A stretch of DNA of 64,000 bases from FEN-1219 sp039933105 (GCA_039933105.1 JBDTOT010000001.1:62001-126000); one strand, 5' to 3'; positions 35,185 to 44,727 are shown, numbered from the stretch's first letter. The notes: generated from the letters alone by a model not told the origin. A program made the numbers and translations.

Positions 35185-36006
35185 CTAGCGAACCGCCATT
35201 TGCGCCACCGTGCAGCCGACGGCGAAGATGGGGATCGGGGCGTAGAAGAGCAGCTCGCCGGTCGCGCCTTCGGTGGCGCCCGCGACCGTGAGGAAGGTGC
35301 GGATCTCGAAGCCGCCCTGCCCCGCGTCACGCAGCGTTTCCTCGTCCGTGTACGCGACGAGCTCGTCGTACCGGTTCGCCAGGAAGCGCTCGAGGAACTG
35401 CCGGTCCCACGCTTCATTGATCGTGCCGGAGTCCGGCGTTGCGGGCCAATGCGAGATACCGCCCGTACCGATCAGCGCGATGCGTTCCGATTGCGCGTCG
35501 CACGCGCGCCGCAGCGCGCGGCCAAACTCGTACGCGCGTTTGAGTGGTGTCAGCGGCGGCCCCTGGCAGTTCACGTTGACGGGTATCACGGCCAAGTCGT
35601 ACCGCGGCGTGAGGAAGTGCAGCGGCACCATGATGCCGTGATCGAATTTCCACTCCTCGGCATACGCCACGTCGATGTCGGGCAGCACGCGCTCGATGAT
35701 GCGGCGCGACAGATTCGCGTTACCTGGCACACGATGGCGTTTGATCGCGAGCCACTGCTCGTCCTCGATCGGGCCCTCGTAGTGATCGCCCATGCCGATG
35801 CAGTACGCCGGCATGTTGTTCATGAAGAAGTTCGCGAAGTGCTCGGCCGCAACGACGATCACCGCATCCGGCTTCGCGGCTTCGAGCCGCGAACGCATCT
35901 CGTCGAGCTTCGCGTAGAACGCGTCGCGCACGCCCACATCGGCACGCGCCGCTCGCCCCGTGATGCCGGGAGCGTGGCTGCAAACGCCTGCGAACACGAG
36001 GCTCAT
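35185..36006 (-). CDS. Class III extradiol ring-cleavage dioxygenase, catalytic (LigB-type) subunit
   Basis: This 273-residue protein belongs to the LigB superfamily of Fe(II) dioxygenases that open catechols next to the two hydroxyls. His11 (CSHAPG) and His56 (AAEHFANFF) fit the two iron-binding histidines; the FDHGIMVPLHFL and IGTGGISHWPATPD segments are typical. Its ATG overlaps the stop of the LigA-like subunit as ATGA. With hpaE- and hpaF-like genes beside it, the likely substrate is 3,4-dihydroxyphenylacetate or a close relative, though LigAB enzymes proper act on protocatechuate or gallate. It is the last gene of its operon. Confidence 0.9.
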   Translation of the reverse strand: MSLVFAGVCSHAPGITGRAARADVGVRDAFYAKLDEMRSRLEAAKPDAVIVVAAEHFANFFMNNMPAYCIGMGDHYEGPIEDEQWLAIKRHRVPGNANLSRRIIERVLPDIDVAYAEEWKFDHGIMVPLHFLTPRYDLAVIPVNVNCQGPPLTPLKRAYEFGRALRRACDAQSERIALIGTGGISHWPATPDSGTINEAWDRQFLERFLANRYDELVAYTDEETLRDAGQGGFEIRTFLTVAGATEGATGELLFYAPIPIFAVGCTVAQMAVR

Positions 36007-36314
36007 GGTTGCCTGTCCTTCAGCATGCTGTAGAGCCCCGCGCGCACGGGCCCGTGCTTGCGAACGCCTTCGCGCATCGCATTGATGTATACGTCCCAGG
36101 GTTGCCCGAGCAGCGCCGCGTAGTGCATCAGGATCTGGCCATTGACGCCCATGACGTAGAGCAGACCCACGTCGCCTTCGAGAATCGCCGCGTGCTCCTC
36201 GGCCGTGAGCTCGTAGTCGGCGAGCAGTGCCACGCGCTCGGCGTCGAAGCGCTTGCGTACGGACGCGTCGCGGTTCAGCTGGTACATCAGCTTCTGCACG
36301 TTGTAGAGGCTCAT
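36003..36314 (-). CDS. LigA-like small subunit of extradiol dioxygenase
   Basis: This 103-residue helical protein matches the LigA alpha subunit of protocatechuate 4,5-dioxygenase-type enzymes. It has LMYQLNRDASVRKRFDAE, YELTAEEHAAILEGDVGLLYVMGVNGQ and a terminal region that would cap the active site. I start it at the ATG 36314, four bases after the hpaE-like stop; the earlier ATG in the frame gives 33 Ser/Arg-rich residues that overlap hpaE in a shadow frame. Single-chain homoprotocatechuate dioxygenases lack such a subunit, so this split form is worth noting. Confidence 0.88.
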   Translation of the reverse strand: MSLYNVQKLMYQLNRDASVRKRFDAERVALLADYELTAEEHAAILEGDVGLLYVMGVNGQILMHYAALLGQPWDVYINAMREGVRKHGPVRAGLYSMLKDRQP

Positions 36315-36318
36315 GCGA

Positions 36319-37845
36319 CTAGCGGCCGAGCGAAGGCACGCGATGGGTGCCGTGGGCGATGCAGATGTTCTTCGTTTCCATGTAGAACTCGAAGCTGTAG
36401 TCGCCGCCATCACGGCCGATGCCGCTGGCCTTCATGCCGCCGAACGGCGAGGGCAAATGCCGATTGTTCTCGGAATTGACCCACACCATGCCGGCGTCGA
36501 GCGAGCGCGCGAATCGGTGCGCGCGGCCCACGTCGTTGGTCCAAAGATACCCAGCAAGCCCGTAGGGCACGTCGTTCGCGAGCTTTAGCGCCTCGGCCTC
36601 GTCGCTGAACGGAATCACCGTGAGCACGGGCCCGAAGATCTCTTCCTGCGCAACGCGCATCGAATTTCGCGCGTTCGCGAACACGGTTGGCTGCACGTAG
36701 TTGCCGCCAGCCGCGGCGGCTGCGCCGCCGACGGGTATCGCCACGTTCTCCTGCTTCGCTATTGCGAAGTAGCTGAGCACCTTCTCCACGTGCTTCGCAT
36801 GGATCAGCGGGCCGATTTCGGTCGCGGGATCGAGTGGATGCCCCACCTTGAGCTTCTTCACGCGCTCGACGAGCCGGGCGGTGAAGTCTTTCTCGATTGA
36901 CGCCTGCACGAGCAATCGGCTCGACGACGTGCAGCGCTCGCCGTTCAAGCTATAGATCATGAAGACGACGGCATCGAGCGCGCGCTCGAGATCGGCATCG
37001 TCGAACACCACGACGGGATTCTTGCCGCCGAGCTCGAGATGCAAACGCTTCAGCGTGGAAGATGCCTGCCGCATGATCGCAGAACCGGTTGTCGATTCGC
37101 CGACGAACGCGACTGCACGAATGGCGGGGTGTTCGGTGACGGACTTGCCCGCCGTCTCGCCGTAGCCATGCACGCAGTTCAGTACGCCGGCCGGCAAGCC
37201 CGCGCCGTGGCAGATCTCCGCGAGCAACGTCGCCGTGATGGGGCTCCACTCGGCAGGCTTGTGCACGACGGTGCAACCCGCGGCGAGCGCGGGAGCGATC
37301 TTCCACGTCGACAGCATGAATGGCGTGTTCCACGGCGTGATCGCTGCGATCGGACCGAGCGGCTGACGCAGCGTGTAGTTCACATGCTCGCGCGCGGGCA
37401 GCGAGAGGCCACGATCAGCCTCGGGCGCCTTGTCCGCGAAAAACCGGAAATTCTCGGCGCCGCGCTTCGCGGCCACCGACATGAACCGAATCGCCTGCCC
37501 CGTGTCCAGCGACTCGAGCAGCGCGATCTCCTCCGCACGCGCCTCGATCGCGTCGGCGATCTTGTGCAACAGCGCGCGGCGCTGGTCGCCCGGCATGTCG
37601 CGCCACGCCGGGAACGCGCGCTGCGCGGCTAGCGCCGCAGCGGCGATGTCTTGCGCGTCGCCCGACGCCACGCTCGCGAGCACGCGCCCATCGATCGGCG
37701 TGCTTGTCTCGAATGTCTTGCCGGAGATGGACGCGCACGACGCGCCGTCGATGAAGTGCCGGACACCGTCGCGTGCGAAGCGCGTGAGGAACTGCTCGGC
37801 TTTCGCGACGTTGCCGTCGAGCGTGGCGCCTGAAGGAGCAGCCAT
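36319..37845 (-). CDS. hpaE: 5-carboxymethyl-2-hydroxymuconate semialdehyde dehydrogenase-like ALDH
   Basis: This 508-residue NAD-dependent aldehyde dehydrogenase oxidises the ring-cleavage semialdehyde to the acid. The catalytic Cys305 (NGERCTSSSR) and Glu271 (LELGGKN) are present, with the PWNTPF and FVGESTTGS nucleotide-binding segments. ERCTSSSR and the INRHLPSPFGG-like NNRHLPSPFGGMKASG end resemble the HpaE subgroup. Its ATG overlaps the hpaF stop by one base (TAATG). Placement with dioxygenase and isomerase genes supports the assignment over a generic ALDH. Confidence 0.88.
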   Translation of the reverse strand: MAAPSGATLDGNVAKAEQFLTRFARDGVRHFIDGASCASISGKTFETSTPIDGRVLASVASGDAQDIAAAALAAQRAFPAWRDMPGDQRRALLHKIADAIEARAEEIALLESLDTGQAIRFMSVAAKRGAENFRFFADKAPEADRGLSLPAREHVNYTLRQPLGPIAAITPWNTPFMLSTWKIAPALAAGCTVVHKPAEWSPITATLLAEICHGAGLPAGVLNCVHGYGETAGKSVTEHPAIRAVAFVGESTTGSAIMRQASSTLKRLHLELGGKNPVVVFDDADLERALDAVVFMIYSLNGERCTSSSRLLVQASIEKDFTARLVERVKKLKVGHPLDPATEIGPLIHAKHVEKVLSYFAIAKQENVAIPVGGAAAAAGGNYVQPTVFANARNSMRVAQEEIFGPVLTVIPFSDEAEALKLANDVPYGLAGYLWTNDVGRAHRFARSLDAGMVWVNSENNRHLPSPFGGMKASGIGRDGGDYSFEFYMETKNICIAHGTHRVPSLGR

Positions 37846-38261
37846 TACTTGGCTCCCCTCTCGGTCGTTGTCGTAGCGCGTTTTTTTACGTACTCGTGCA
37901 AGTTGTTCTGCTTGAAATTCAGCGCCGGATGAAATTCCTGGATGTTCAGTGAAATTGCGAGCGGACTCTGTTCGTAGAGCGGCGCCAGGTGCTCCGCAAG
38001 CACAGCGAACAATTGCTCACCGGCCCGCTGCTGCACATCGAGAGGCCGGCCGTGACCGATCATGGCCGTCACGTGCACGAAGCCATTGTCCGGCGCCTTG
38101 TCAGCGATGCGATAGGCGTCGGCGCGATACGCGCGGACACGCAGCCCGCCGAGCGGGAAGACGCCCGTCGTGAGGGCGCAGGCATGCAACTTGTCGAGCA
38201 ACTCACCGAGCGCGATTCGTTGCTCGACGTTGGCGGAGTACTCGATGACCAGGTGAGGCAA
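37845..38261 (-). CDS. hpaF: 5-carboxymethyl-2-hydroxymuconate delta-isomerase
   Basis: The start at TTG (38261) yields a protein that begins Met-Pro-His-Leu-Val-Ile-Glu-Tyr. Removing the Met exposes Pro1, the catalytic base of this tautomerase-superfamily isomerase, which strongly supports this start over an ATG 16 codons upstream. GGGA lies about 7 bases before it. The 138-residue length and the C-terminal SLNIQEFHPALNFKQNNLHEYVKKR motif are family-typical. It isomerises the product of HpaE. It is first in the leftward arm, facing the dapA-like gene across 112 bases. Confidence 0.9.
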   Translation of the reverse strand: MPHLVIEYSANVEQRIALGELLDKLHACALTTGVFPLGGLRVRAYRADAYRIADKAPDNGFVHVTAMIGHGRPLDVQQRAGEQLFAVLAEHLAPLYEQSPLAISLNIQEFHPALNFKQNNLHEYVKKRATTTTERGAK

Positions 38262-38373
38262 GGTGATTCCCGTCGCGGGTTGACGTACACTCGAAAATCT
38301 CTCGAGCACCGTAAATGACCGCCGCGACGGCTGTCAATTTCGCTACCGTCAAGCATACCCCGCGAAGACCATC

Positions 38374-39276
38374 ATGCCGCAACGCACACACGATTTGGCC
38401 GCGCTGCGCGGCTCGATTCCGCCAATCATCACGCCGTTCAAACGCGGCGAAGTCGATTACGACAAGTACGCCGAGCTCGTGAACTTCCAGATCGAGGAGG
38501 GTTCGCACGGCATCCTCGTCAACGGCACCACCTCCGAGCCGTCGACCCTGACGACCGCCGAGCGCAATCGCCTCGTGACGCTCGCGATCAAGACGACGGC
38601 CGGCCGTGTGCCCGTCGTCGCGGCCACGGGTTCGCAGTCCTTCGCCGAGAGCCGCGCGCTCACGGACCATGCTTTGGCCGAAGGCGCCGATTCCCTGCTG
38701 ATCGTGACGCCGTACTACATCAAGCCGCCGCAGCGCGGACTGATCGCGTTCTACCTCGAGCTCGCCGCCGGCCACGACGTGCCTTGGATGGTCTACCACA
38801 TTCCCGGTCGCACGGCGGTAAGCGTCACGCTCGATACGCTGAAAACGCTGAAGGACAAGTCGCCGCACTTCGTCGGCATCAAACAGGCCGTCAACGATCT
38901 TGGCTTTGTGTCCGAGTGCCTGCACGAGCTAGGCAACGACTTCAAAGTGTTCGTGGGCCTCGAAGAGCTCAGCTTCCCGATGATGGCCATTGGCGCCTGT
39001 GGCCTCATGAACGCCGTGGGCAATCTGCGCCCTGGCGTGCTCGCAGAGATGTGCGAGGCCGTGTTTGCAGGCGACATGGCTGCCGCACGCCGGCTGCACG
39101 ACCAGCTGCTGGAGATCAACAAGGCCGTGTTCTTCGACACGAACCCGATCCCGATGAAGTACATGATGAAAAAGCTCGGCCTGCTCGAAGAGAACGAGCA
39201 TCGGCTGCCCATGGTGCCGGCCACTGCCGAGCTCGCGGCGAAACTCGACGGCGTGCTCGCTCGCGCGGGTCTGTAG
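38374..39276 (+). CDS. DapA/NanA-family aldolase or lyase of the aromatic-degradation module
   Basis: This 300-residue class I aldolase has the Schiff-base Lys170 (FVGIKQAVND) and Tyr141 (VYHIPGRT) of the dihydrodipicolinate synthase/N-acetylneuraminate lyase family, plus NGTTSEPSTLT, the substrate loop. The position before an FAH-family gene, divergent from hpaF/hpaE/ligAB, suggests it replaces HpaI, the class II aldolase that splits 2,4-dihydroxyhept-2-enedioate into pyruvate and succinate semialdehyde. A housekeeping lysine-pathway DapA is the alternative, but the neighbours argue against it. The ribosome site is weak. Confidence 0.82.
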   Translation: MPQRTHDLAALRGSIPPIITPFKRGEVDYDKYAELVNFQIEEGSHGILVNGTTSEPSTLTTAERNRLVTLAIKTTAGRVPVVAATGSQSFAESRALTDHALAEGADSLLIVTPYYIKPPQRGLIAFYLELAAGHDVPWMVYHIPGRTAVSVTLDTLKTLKDKSPHFVGIKQAVNDLGFVSECLHELGNDFKVFVGLEELSFPMMAIGACGLMNAVGNLRPGVLAEMCEAVFAGDMAAARRLHDQLLEINKAVFFDTNPIPMKYMMKKLGLLEENEHRLPMVPATAELAAKLDGVLARAGL

Positions 39277-39283
39277 CGCGCAC

Positions 39284-40147
39284 ATGCGCTTCGTCAGCTT
39301 CGCAGTGGGTGGCTACTCGAGCTTCGGTGTCGTGAAAGGCGATGCCGTGGTCGACCTTGGCAAGTCGCTCGGCAGCCGCTGCCCCACGCTCGACGCCTTG
39401 CTGCGTGCCGGGCAGTTGCCGCGCGCCGTAGAGCTCGCGACGCAACGCGAGCCGAGCGTCGCGCTCGATACGATCCGCTATCTGCCGCCCCTATCGGACC
39501 CCGAGAAGATCATCTGCATCGGCATCAACTACGGCAATCGCAACGAGGAATACAAGGATGGCGCCGAGGCGCCGAAGTACCCCAGCGTGTTCATGCGCAC
39601 GCCCGGCAGCCTGGTCGGGCACCTCGAGCCGATCTGGAATCCACCGGAGTCGGAACAGCTCGACTACGAAGGCGAGATCGTTCTCGTGATCGGCCGTGAG
39701 GGTCGGCGTATCGCGGAGAAAGATGCGTGGGGCCACGTGGCCGGGCTGTCGCTCATGAACGAAGGTTCGGTGCGCGACTGGCTGCGACATTCGAAATTCA
39801 ACGTGACGCCGGGTAAGAACTTCGAACGCTCCGGCAGCTTCGGGCCGTGGCTCGTGACGGCAGACGAGATCGCCGCGAACGCGGAGCTGCACGTCACGAC
39901 GCACGTGAACGGAGAACTGCGCCAGGACGACACGACGGCGAATCTGATCTTCCCGTTCGCGCGCCTCATCTCCTATCTCTCATCGTTCATGCGCCTTTTG
40001 CCCGGCGACATCATCGCGACGGGCACGCCGACGGGCGCAGGCGCTCGCTTCGACCCTCCCAAGTACCTCCGCAACGGCGACGTAGTCGAAGTCCACGTGC
40101 CGCAGCTCGGCACTCTTCGCAACCCCATCGTCGACGAGCCCCGCTGA
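39284..40147 (+). CDS. Fumarylacetoacetate hydrolase-family protein (HpaG/HpaH-like role)
   Basis: This 287-residue enzyme has the FAH fold: IICIGINYGNRNEE, the metal-binding YEGEIVLVIGREGR glutamates, GLSLMNEGSVRDW, GKNFERSGSFGPWL and GDIIATGTPTGAGARFDP. In homoprotocatechuate breakdown such proteins act as decarboxylase/isomerase (HpaG) or the related hydratase (HpaH). Only one copy lies here, so another enzyme must fill the remaining step. It begins 7 bases after the aldolase gene and converges with the RND pump gene. Confidence 0.86.
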   Translation: MRFVSFAVGGYSSFGVVKGDAVVDLGKSLGSRCPTLDALLRAGQLPRAVELATQREPSVALDTIRYLPPLSDPEKIICIGINYGNRNEEYKDGAEAPKYPSVFMRTPGSLVGHLEPIWNPPESEQLDYEGEIVLVIGREGRRIAEKDAWGHVAGLSLMNEGSVRDWLRHSKFNVTPGKNFERSGSFGPWLVTADEIAANAELHVTTHVNGELRQDDTTANLIFPFARLISYLSSFMRLLPGDIIATGTPTGAGARFDPPKYLRNGDVVEVHVPQLGTLRNPIVDEPR

Positions 40148-40198
40148 TCCCTCCTACGAATTAGGGCGTACGCAGCGTCCAGCGTCCCATGGAAGTGA

Positions 40199-43100
40199 TC
40201 AGCCGGGAGAAACCTCGGTGTGCATCGTCGCCAAACGCTGGGCGATCGCATTCGGCGAGCCCGTGTGGCGTGCGAGCAGGTTGTAGACGGACGGGACGAT
40301 GAAGAGCGTGAATAGCGTCGCGAGGCTCACGCCGGAGAAAATCACGACGCCTAGCGCCGCGCGGCTCGCCGAGCCCGGCCCGTGCGCGAGGATCAGCGGC
40401 ACCGAGCCCATCACAGCAGAGAATGCCGTCATGATCACCGGTCGCAGACGGATGCGCGACGCTTCGACGATCGCTTCCTTGAACTCCATGCCGCGATCGC
40501 GCATCTGGTTGATGAACTCGACGATCAGCACGCCGTTCTTCGCCGCGATGCCCACCAGCATGATGATGCCGATCTGGCTGTAGATGTTCAGCGTCTTGCC
40601 CGAAAGCCAGAGTCCGAGCAGCCCGCCCGCAACGGCCAGCGGCACCGTCACCATGATCACGAGAGGATGGATGAAGCTCTCGAATTGCGCCGCGAGCACG
40701 AGGAACACCACGAACAGCGCAACGCCGAACGTGAAGTACAGCGCGCCGGACGCCTCTTTGAAATCGAGCGACTCGCCGCGATAGCTGATCTGCGCCGTGG
40801 CCGGCAGGTCCTTGTGGATCAGGTCCTCGAGCCAAGTCAGCGCTTCGCCGAGCGTATAGCCGTTCACGAGATTCGCGGTGATCGTGACGGCGCGCATACG
40901 ATTGTGCCGATTCAGCTGGCTCGGCCCCGCCATATCTTCGAGCTTCGTCAGGTTCGACAGCGGGATCAGGTCTCCGCCGCGCTCCGAGCGCACGAACACG
41001 TTAGTGAGATCCGCATACGTCGCGCGCTGCTTCGGTTCGGCCATGAGCACCACGTCGTATTCTTCGCCATCGACGACGTACGTCGTGACCTGACGCTCGC
41101 TCATCAGTGACTGCAGTGTCGAACCGATGCTGCGCGCGCTCACGCCGAGACTTGCTGCCCGATCCGTGTCTACCCGCACGAGCACCTGCGGCTGAGTTTC
41201 ACGCAGATCCGAATCCAGTCGCGAGAGACCGGGGTTCACTGCTGCGCCCGCGATCACGATGTCGCGCCACCGCGCAAGCTCTTCGTAGTTCGAGCCGCCG
41301 AGCACGATCTGGACGGGCTGCCCACCGCCCCCGCCACCGCCCCCGCGATTGCCGTTGTTGATGAACGCGGTGATCCGCATGTCCGGAATGTCTTCCCAGC
41401 CCTTGTTCAGGGCCGCGAGTAGGTCGGCTGTTGCGACCTTGCGCTCGCCCCAGGGCTTTAGCGTGACGTTGACGTTACCGGACTGGCCCGGCTGAAAGCC
41501 CGGAACGCTCACGACACCGCGCTGGATAGTCCCGTCGTCGTAATAGGGCTGCAGGTACGACTCGACCTTCTGCGCGGACTCCTGGAGGCGTTCGTAGCTC
41601 GTGCCTTCGGGCGCCTGCAACGAAGCGTTGAACTGGCCGCGATCCTCAGACGGCGCGTACTCGCGCGGAATGGTCTGCAGCAAAAAGTACGCGCCGAAAC
41701 CGATCGCGACGCACACGATGACGGCCGCCCAGGGAGCCTGCAAGCTCCGTCGCAACAACGACTGGTAGCGGTTCGACAGCCACTCGAAACCCTTGTCGAG
41801 CGTGTGCGTGAGCCGGCTCTCGCTCGTATGGCTACGCAGCAGCTTCGAACACATCATCGGCGATAGGGACAAGGCCAACACCGCCGAGAACGTCACGGCG
41901 GCCGCAATCGTGACGGCCAGCTCCGCGAACACGCGGCCGATGCTGTCCTTCAGGAACGCGACCGGTGCAAACACCGACACGAGCACCACGGTCGTCGCAA
42001 TCACGGCGAACGCCACTTGCCGCGTGCCGTTGTACGCGGCGAGCAGCGGCGCTTCGCCGGCTTCGATGCGTCGGTGCGTGTTCTCGAGAACGACGATCGC
42101 GTCGTCCACCACCAAGCCAATCGATAGCGCGAGCGCGAGCAGCGTGATCAGATTGATCGAATAACCGAACAGCGACAGCACGGAGAACGTCGCGATCAAA
42201 CACACTGGAATCGTGACGAGAGGTATCAACGTGGCTCGGATCGAGCCGAGGAACACGAAGATCACGAAGCCCACGAGCGCGGTAGTGATCGCGATCGTGT
42301 AGTAGATCTCTTTGATCGCGGCTCTGATGTACAACGAGTCGTCGCCGCTCGTGATCAGATTCATGCCCTTCGGCAGATCCTGATTCACACGGTCGACCTC
42401 GGCCTTCACTCGATCAAGCACCTCGACGACATTCGCGGTCGACTGCTTGATGATGCCGAAGCCGGTCGTGGTCTTGCCGTTGGTGCGGAACCAGCGCTGG
42501 TTTTCGCGCGGTCCGACCTGCACGCGCGCGACCTCGCTCAGACGGATCAGATGGCCGTCCTTGCCTTGAGCGAGAACGAGATCGCGGAATTGCTCGGCCG
42601 TCTGGTAGTTGCGGCCGATTCGGACCTGGAAGTCGCGGTCCTTCGACTGGATCTTGCCTGCCGGCAACTCGAGGTTCTCGCGGTTCAGCGCGGCCTCGAT
42701 GTCGGTGACCGTCAAGTCGCGCGCGGCCAGGGCCACACGATCGATCCACACGCGCATGGACGGCCCGCCGGAGCCAAAGATGTTGATCTGCGAAACGCCC
42801 GGAATCGTCGCGAAACGGTCGAGCAGATACCGCTTCATGTAATCCGTGAGCTCCATCATGCTCATGCTTTCACCGGCGAGCGTGAGCCACATGACAGGCT
42901 GCTGATCCGCGTCGGCCTTCTGCACACTGATGTTGTCGATGTCGTCCGGCAGTCGCCGCGTCACGCGGGAGACGCGGTCGCGCACATCGTTCGCGGCCTC
43001 GTCGAGCCGGCGGTTCAGGTTGAACTCGACCGTGATCGACGATTGGCCGTCGCGCGAAGACGAGCGAATGGTCTTGACGCCTTCAATGCCGGAGAGCTCG

Positions 43101-43306
43101 CCCTCTAGCACCTGTGTGACGCGGGTTTCGACGATCTCCGAGGATGCGCCCGGATAGTTGACCTGCACCTGCACGGTCGGCGCCACGGTGTCGGGATATT
43201 CGCGGACAGTGAGATCGCGGAATGCCAACGCGCCAAGCGCGATGAGCATGAGGCTCAGTACGGTCGCGAAGACCGGCCGTTTGACGGAGGTATCTGACAG
43301 CCACAT
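40199..43306 (-). CDS. RND efflux pump, inner membrane permease
   Basis: This 1035-residue HAE1-type RND transporter exports hydrophobic compounds using the proton gradient. It has the MWLSDTSVKRPVFATVLSL first membrane segment, two large periplasmic loops, twelve membrane spans, and the proton-relay aspartates in LVVDDAIVVLENTHRR. An unusual run of eight glycines (NNGNRGGGGGGGGQ) lies in the second periplasmic half. The adaptor gene precedes it by 18 bases. No outer membrane TolC-like channel is encoded nearby, so one must be supplied elsewhere. Confidence 0.94.
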   Translation of the reverse strand: MWLSDTSVKRPVFATVLSLMLIALGALAFRDLTVREYPDTVAPTVQVQVNYPGASSEIVETRVTQVLEGELSGIEGVKTIRSSSRDGQSSITVEFNLNRRLDEAANDVRDRVSRVTRRLPDDIDNISVQKADADQQPVMWLTLAGESMSMMELTDYMKRYLLDRFATIPGVSQINIFGSGGPSMRVWIDRVALAARDLTVTDIEAALNRENLELPAGKIQSKDRDFQVRIGRNYQTAEQFRDLVLAQGKDGHLIRLSEVARVQVGPRENQRWFRTNGKTTTGFGIIKQSTANVVEVLDRVKAEVDRVNQDLPKGMNLITSGDDSLYIRAAIKEIYYTIAITTALVGFVIFVFLGSIRATLIPLVTIPVCLIATFSVLSLFGYSINLITLLALALSIGLVVDDAIVVLENTHRRIEAGEAPLLAAYNGTRQVAFAVIATTVVLVSVFAPVAFLKDSIGRVFAELAVTIAAAVTFSAVLALSLSPMMCSKLLRSHTSESRLTHTLDKGFEWLSNRYQSLLRRSLQAPWAAVIVCVAIGFGAYFLLQTIPREYAPSEDRGQFNASLQAPEGTSYERLQESAQKVESYLQPYYDDGTIQRGVVSVPGFQPGQSGNVNVTLKPWGERKVATADLLAALNKGWEDIPDMRITAFINNGNRGGGGGGGGQPVQIVLGGSNYEELARWRDIVIAGAAVNPGLSRLDSDLRETQPQVLVRVDTDRAASLGVSARSIGSTLQSLMSERQVTTYVVDGEEYDVVLMAEPKQRATYADLTNVFVRSERGGDLIPLSNLTKLEDMAGPSQLNRHNRMRAVTITANLVNGYTLGEALTWLEDLIHKDLPATAQISYRGESLDFKEASGALYFTFGVALFVVFLVLAAQFESFIHPLVIMVTVPLAVAGGLLGLWLSGKTLNIYSQIGIIMLVGIAAKNGVLIVEFINQMRDRGMEFKEAIVEASRIRLRPVIMTAFSAVMGSVPLILAHGPGSASRAALGVVIFSGVSLATLFTLFIVPSVYNLLARHTGSPNAIAQRLATMHTEVSPG

Positions 43307-43324
43307 GGTGCGCGTCCTGACCGG

Positions 43325-44497
43325 CTAGCCGCGAACGCCGGACCGCTGCGAGCCGCGCTGCTCTCTCGAGCGCTCGCTGACCGCGCCCGCTGCCTCATCC
43401 AGGCGCACCTGAATGCCGTCGCGCAGTTTCACGATGCCTTCGATCACGATCGTATCACCCGCTTCGAGGCCGCTCTTCACCTCGACCGTGCCGAATCGAC
43501 GACCGCCGATCTCGATCTGCTGCTGGCGAGCCGTCAACCCGTCGAGTTTGTAGACGTAGGCGCGATTCTGCACCTGAAACACCGAGCCTTCCGGGATCAC
43601 GAGCGCTTCGTGCTCCGCCGTCACGACGTCGACCGTGAGCAACATGCCGGGACGCAGCGCACGATCCTTGTTCGGCACATGCGCGCGAACCATGACTGCG
43701 CGAGTGACGGGATCTACGCGCGAGCCAATCGTGCGCACGATGCCTTCGAATTCACGGCCCGGGAAGCTCACGCTCTTCGCGACGATCTTTGCGCCCGGAG
43801 TCATCGACCCCAACACCGTCTCCGGCACCGTGAAGTCGAGCTTGATGGTGGAGATGTCGTCGATCGAGGTGATCGTCGTGGCGGGCGTCACGAGCGTGCC
43901 GGGGCTCACGCTACGAAAGCCGAGCAGTCCGCTGAACGGCGCCAGCACGATTCGATCCTTCAAACGCGCCACAACGCGGTTCATCTGTGCCTGCATGGCA
44001 TCGGCGCGCGACTTCGCGATGTCGAGCTGCTGCACGGCGGACAGGCCGCGCTTGCTCAAATCCTGGAGGCGGCCGAGCTGGTTCTGCGCGTCGTCGAGAT
44101 TGGCGCGCGCTTCGGCGAGCGCAGCTTCCTCTTCCTGGTTCGTGAGCTCAATCAGGACGCCGCCCTTCTCGACGTAGTCGCCGTCTTCGAAGTTCACGCG
44201 CCTCACGGTATCGCTGACCTTGGCCGTCAGCGTCACGGATTCGTTGGCTTGCGTCGTGCCCAGCGCTTCGACTACGTCGTACACCGTGTCGCGAGTCACT
44301 GCGGCCGCCGTCACGAGGGGAGCCTGCTGCGCGGCCCGGCCCGCAAACCCACCGTTTGCACCACCCTGGCGCGGCGCGCCAGCGGCGGGAGGACCGCCGC
44401 GCGAAGTTGCGCCGCTGTCACTGCGGTTGCCGTTGAAATACCACACGGCGGCAGCGCCGAGGGCGAAGGCAACCACAACGAGCAACGCGTTCTTCAT
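43325..44497 (-). CDS. RND efflux pump, periplasmic adaptor (membrane fusion protein)
   Basis: This 390-residue HlyD/AcrA-type adaptor has an N-terminal membrane anchor or signal (residues 4-21). It is followed by a Gly/Pro-rich flexible stretch, a lipoyl half-motif (VNFEDGDYVEKGGVLIELTN), a helical hairpin (~110-160), the second lipoyl half (APFSGLLGFRSVSPGTLV) and beta-barrel domains. The linker GGPPAAGAPRQGGANGG is unusually long and low in complexity. It links the permease at 40199 to an outer membrane channel. Confidence 0.93.
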   Translation of the reverse strand: MKNALLVVVAFALGAAAVWYFNGNRSDSGATSRGGPPAAGAPRQGGANGGFAGRAAQQAPLVTAAAVTRDTVYDVVEALGTTQANESVTLTAKVSDTVRRVNFEDGDYVEKGGVLIELTNQEEEAALAEARANLDDAQNQLGRLQDLSKRGLSAVQQLDIAKSRADAMQAQMNRVVARLKDRIVLAPFSGLLGFRSVSPGTLVTPATTITSIDDISTIKLDFTVPETVLGSMTPGAKIVAKSVSFPGREFEGIVRTIGSRVDPVTRAVMVRAHVPNKDRALRPGMLLTVDVVTAEHEALVIPEGSVFQVQNRAYVYKLDGLTARQQQIEIGGRRFGTVEVKSGLEAGDTIVIEGIVKLRDGIQVRLDEAAGAVSERSREQRGSQRSGVRG

Positions 44498-44727
44498 TGA
44501 CGTTCGATCCTGGGGTCCGTCTGCTGGGGTTGAGCTTCGCTTCCGTGCGGAGCATCGCGCCGATCGGCGCAGGCCGAAGCTCGAAAATTATGCCACGCGG
44601 CCTGCGGCCACCCGAACCACGCAGTTACGCAATGTCTCATTTTTTCTCAAGGTCTGCGGGGTTACGTTCGTCTCCGCCTGCCTCCACGCCACTCGCGGAG
44701 GGGCTCAGCCGACGCTAACATAAGGCC

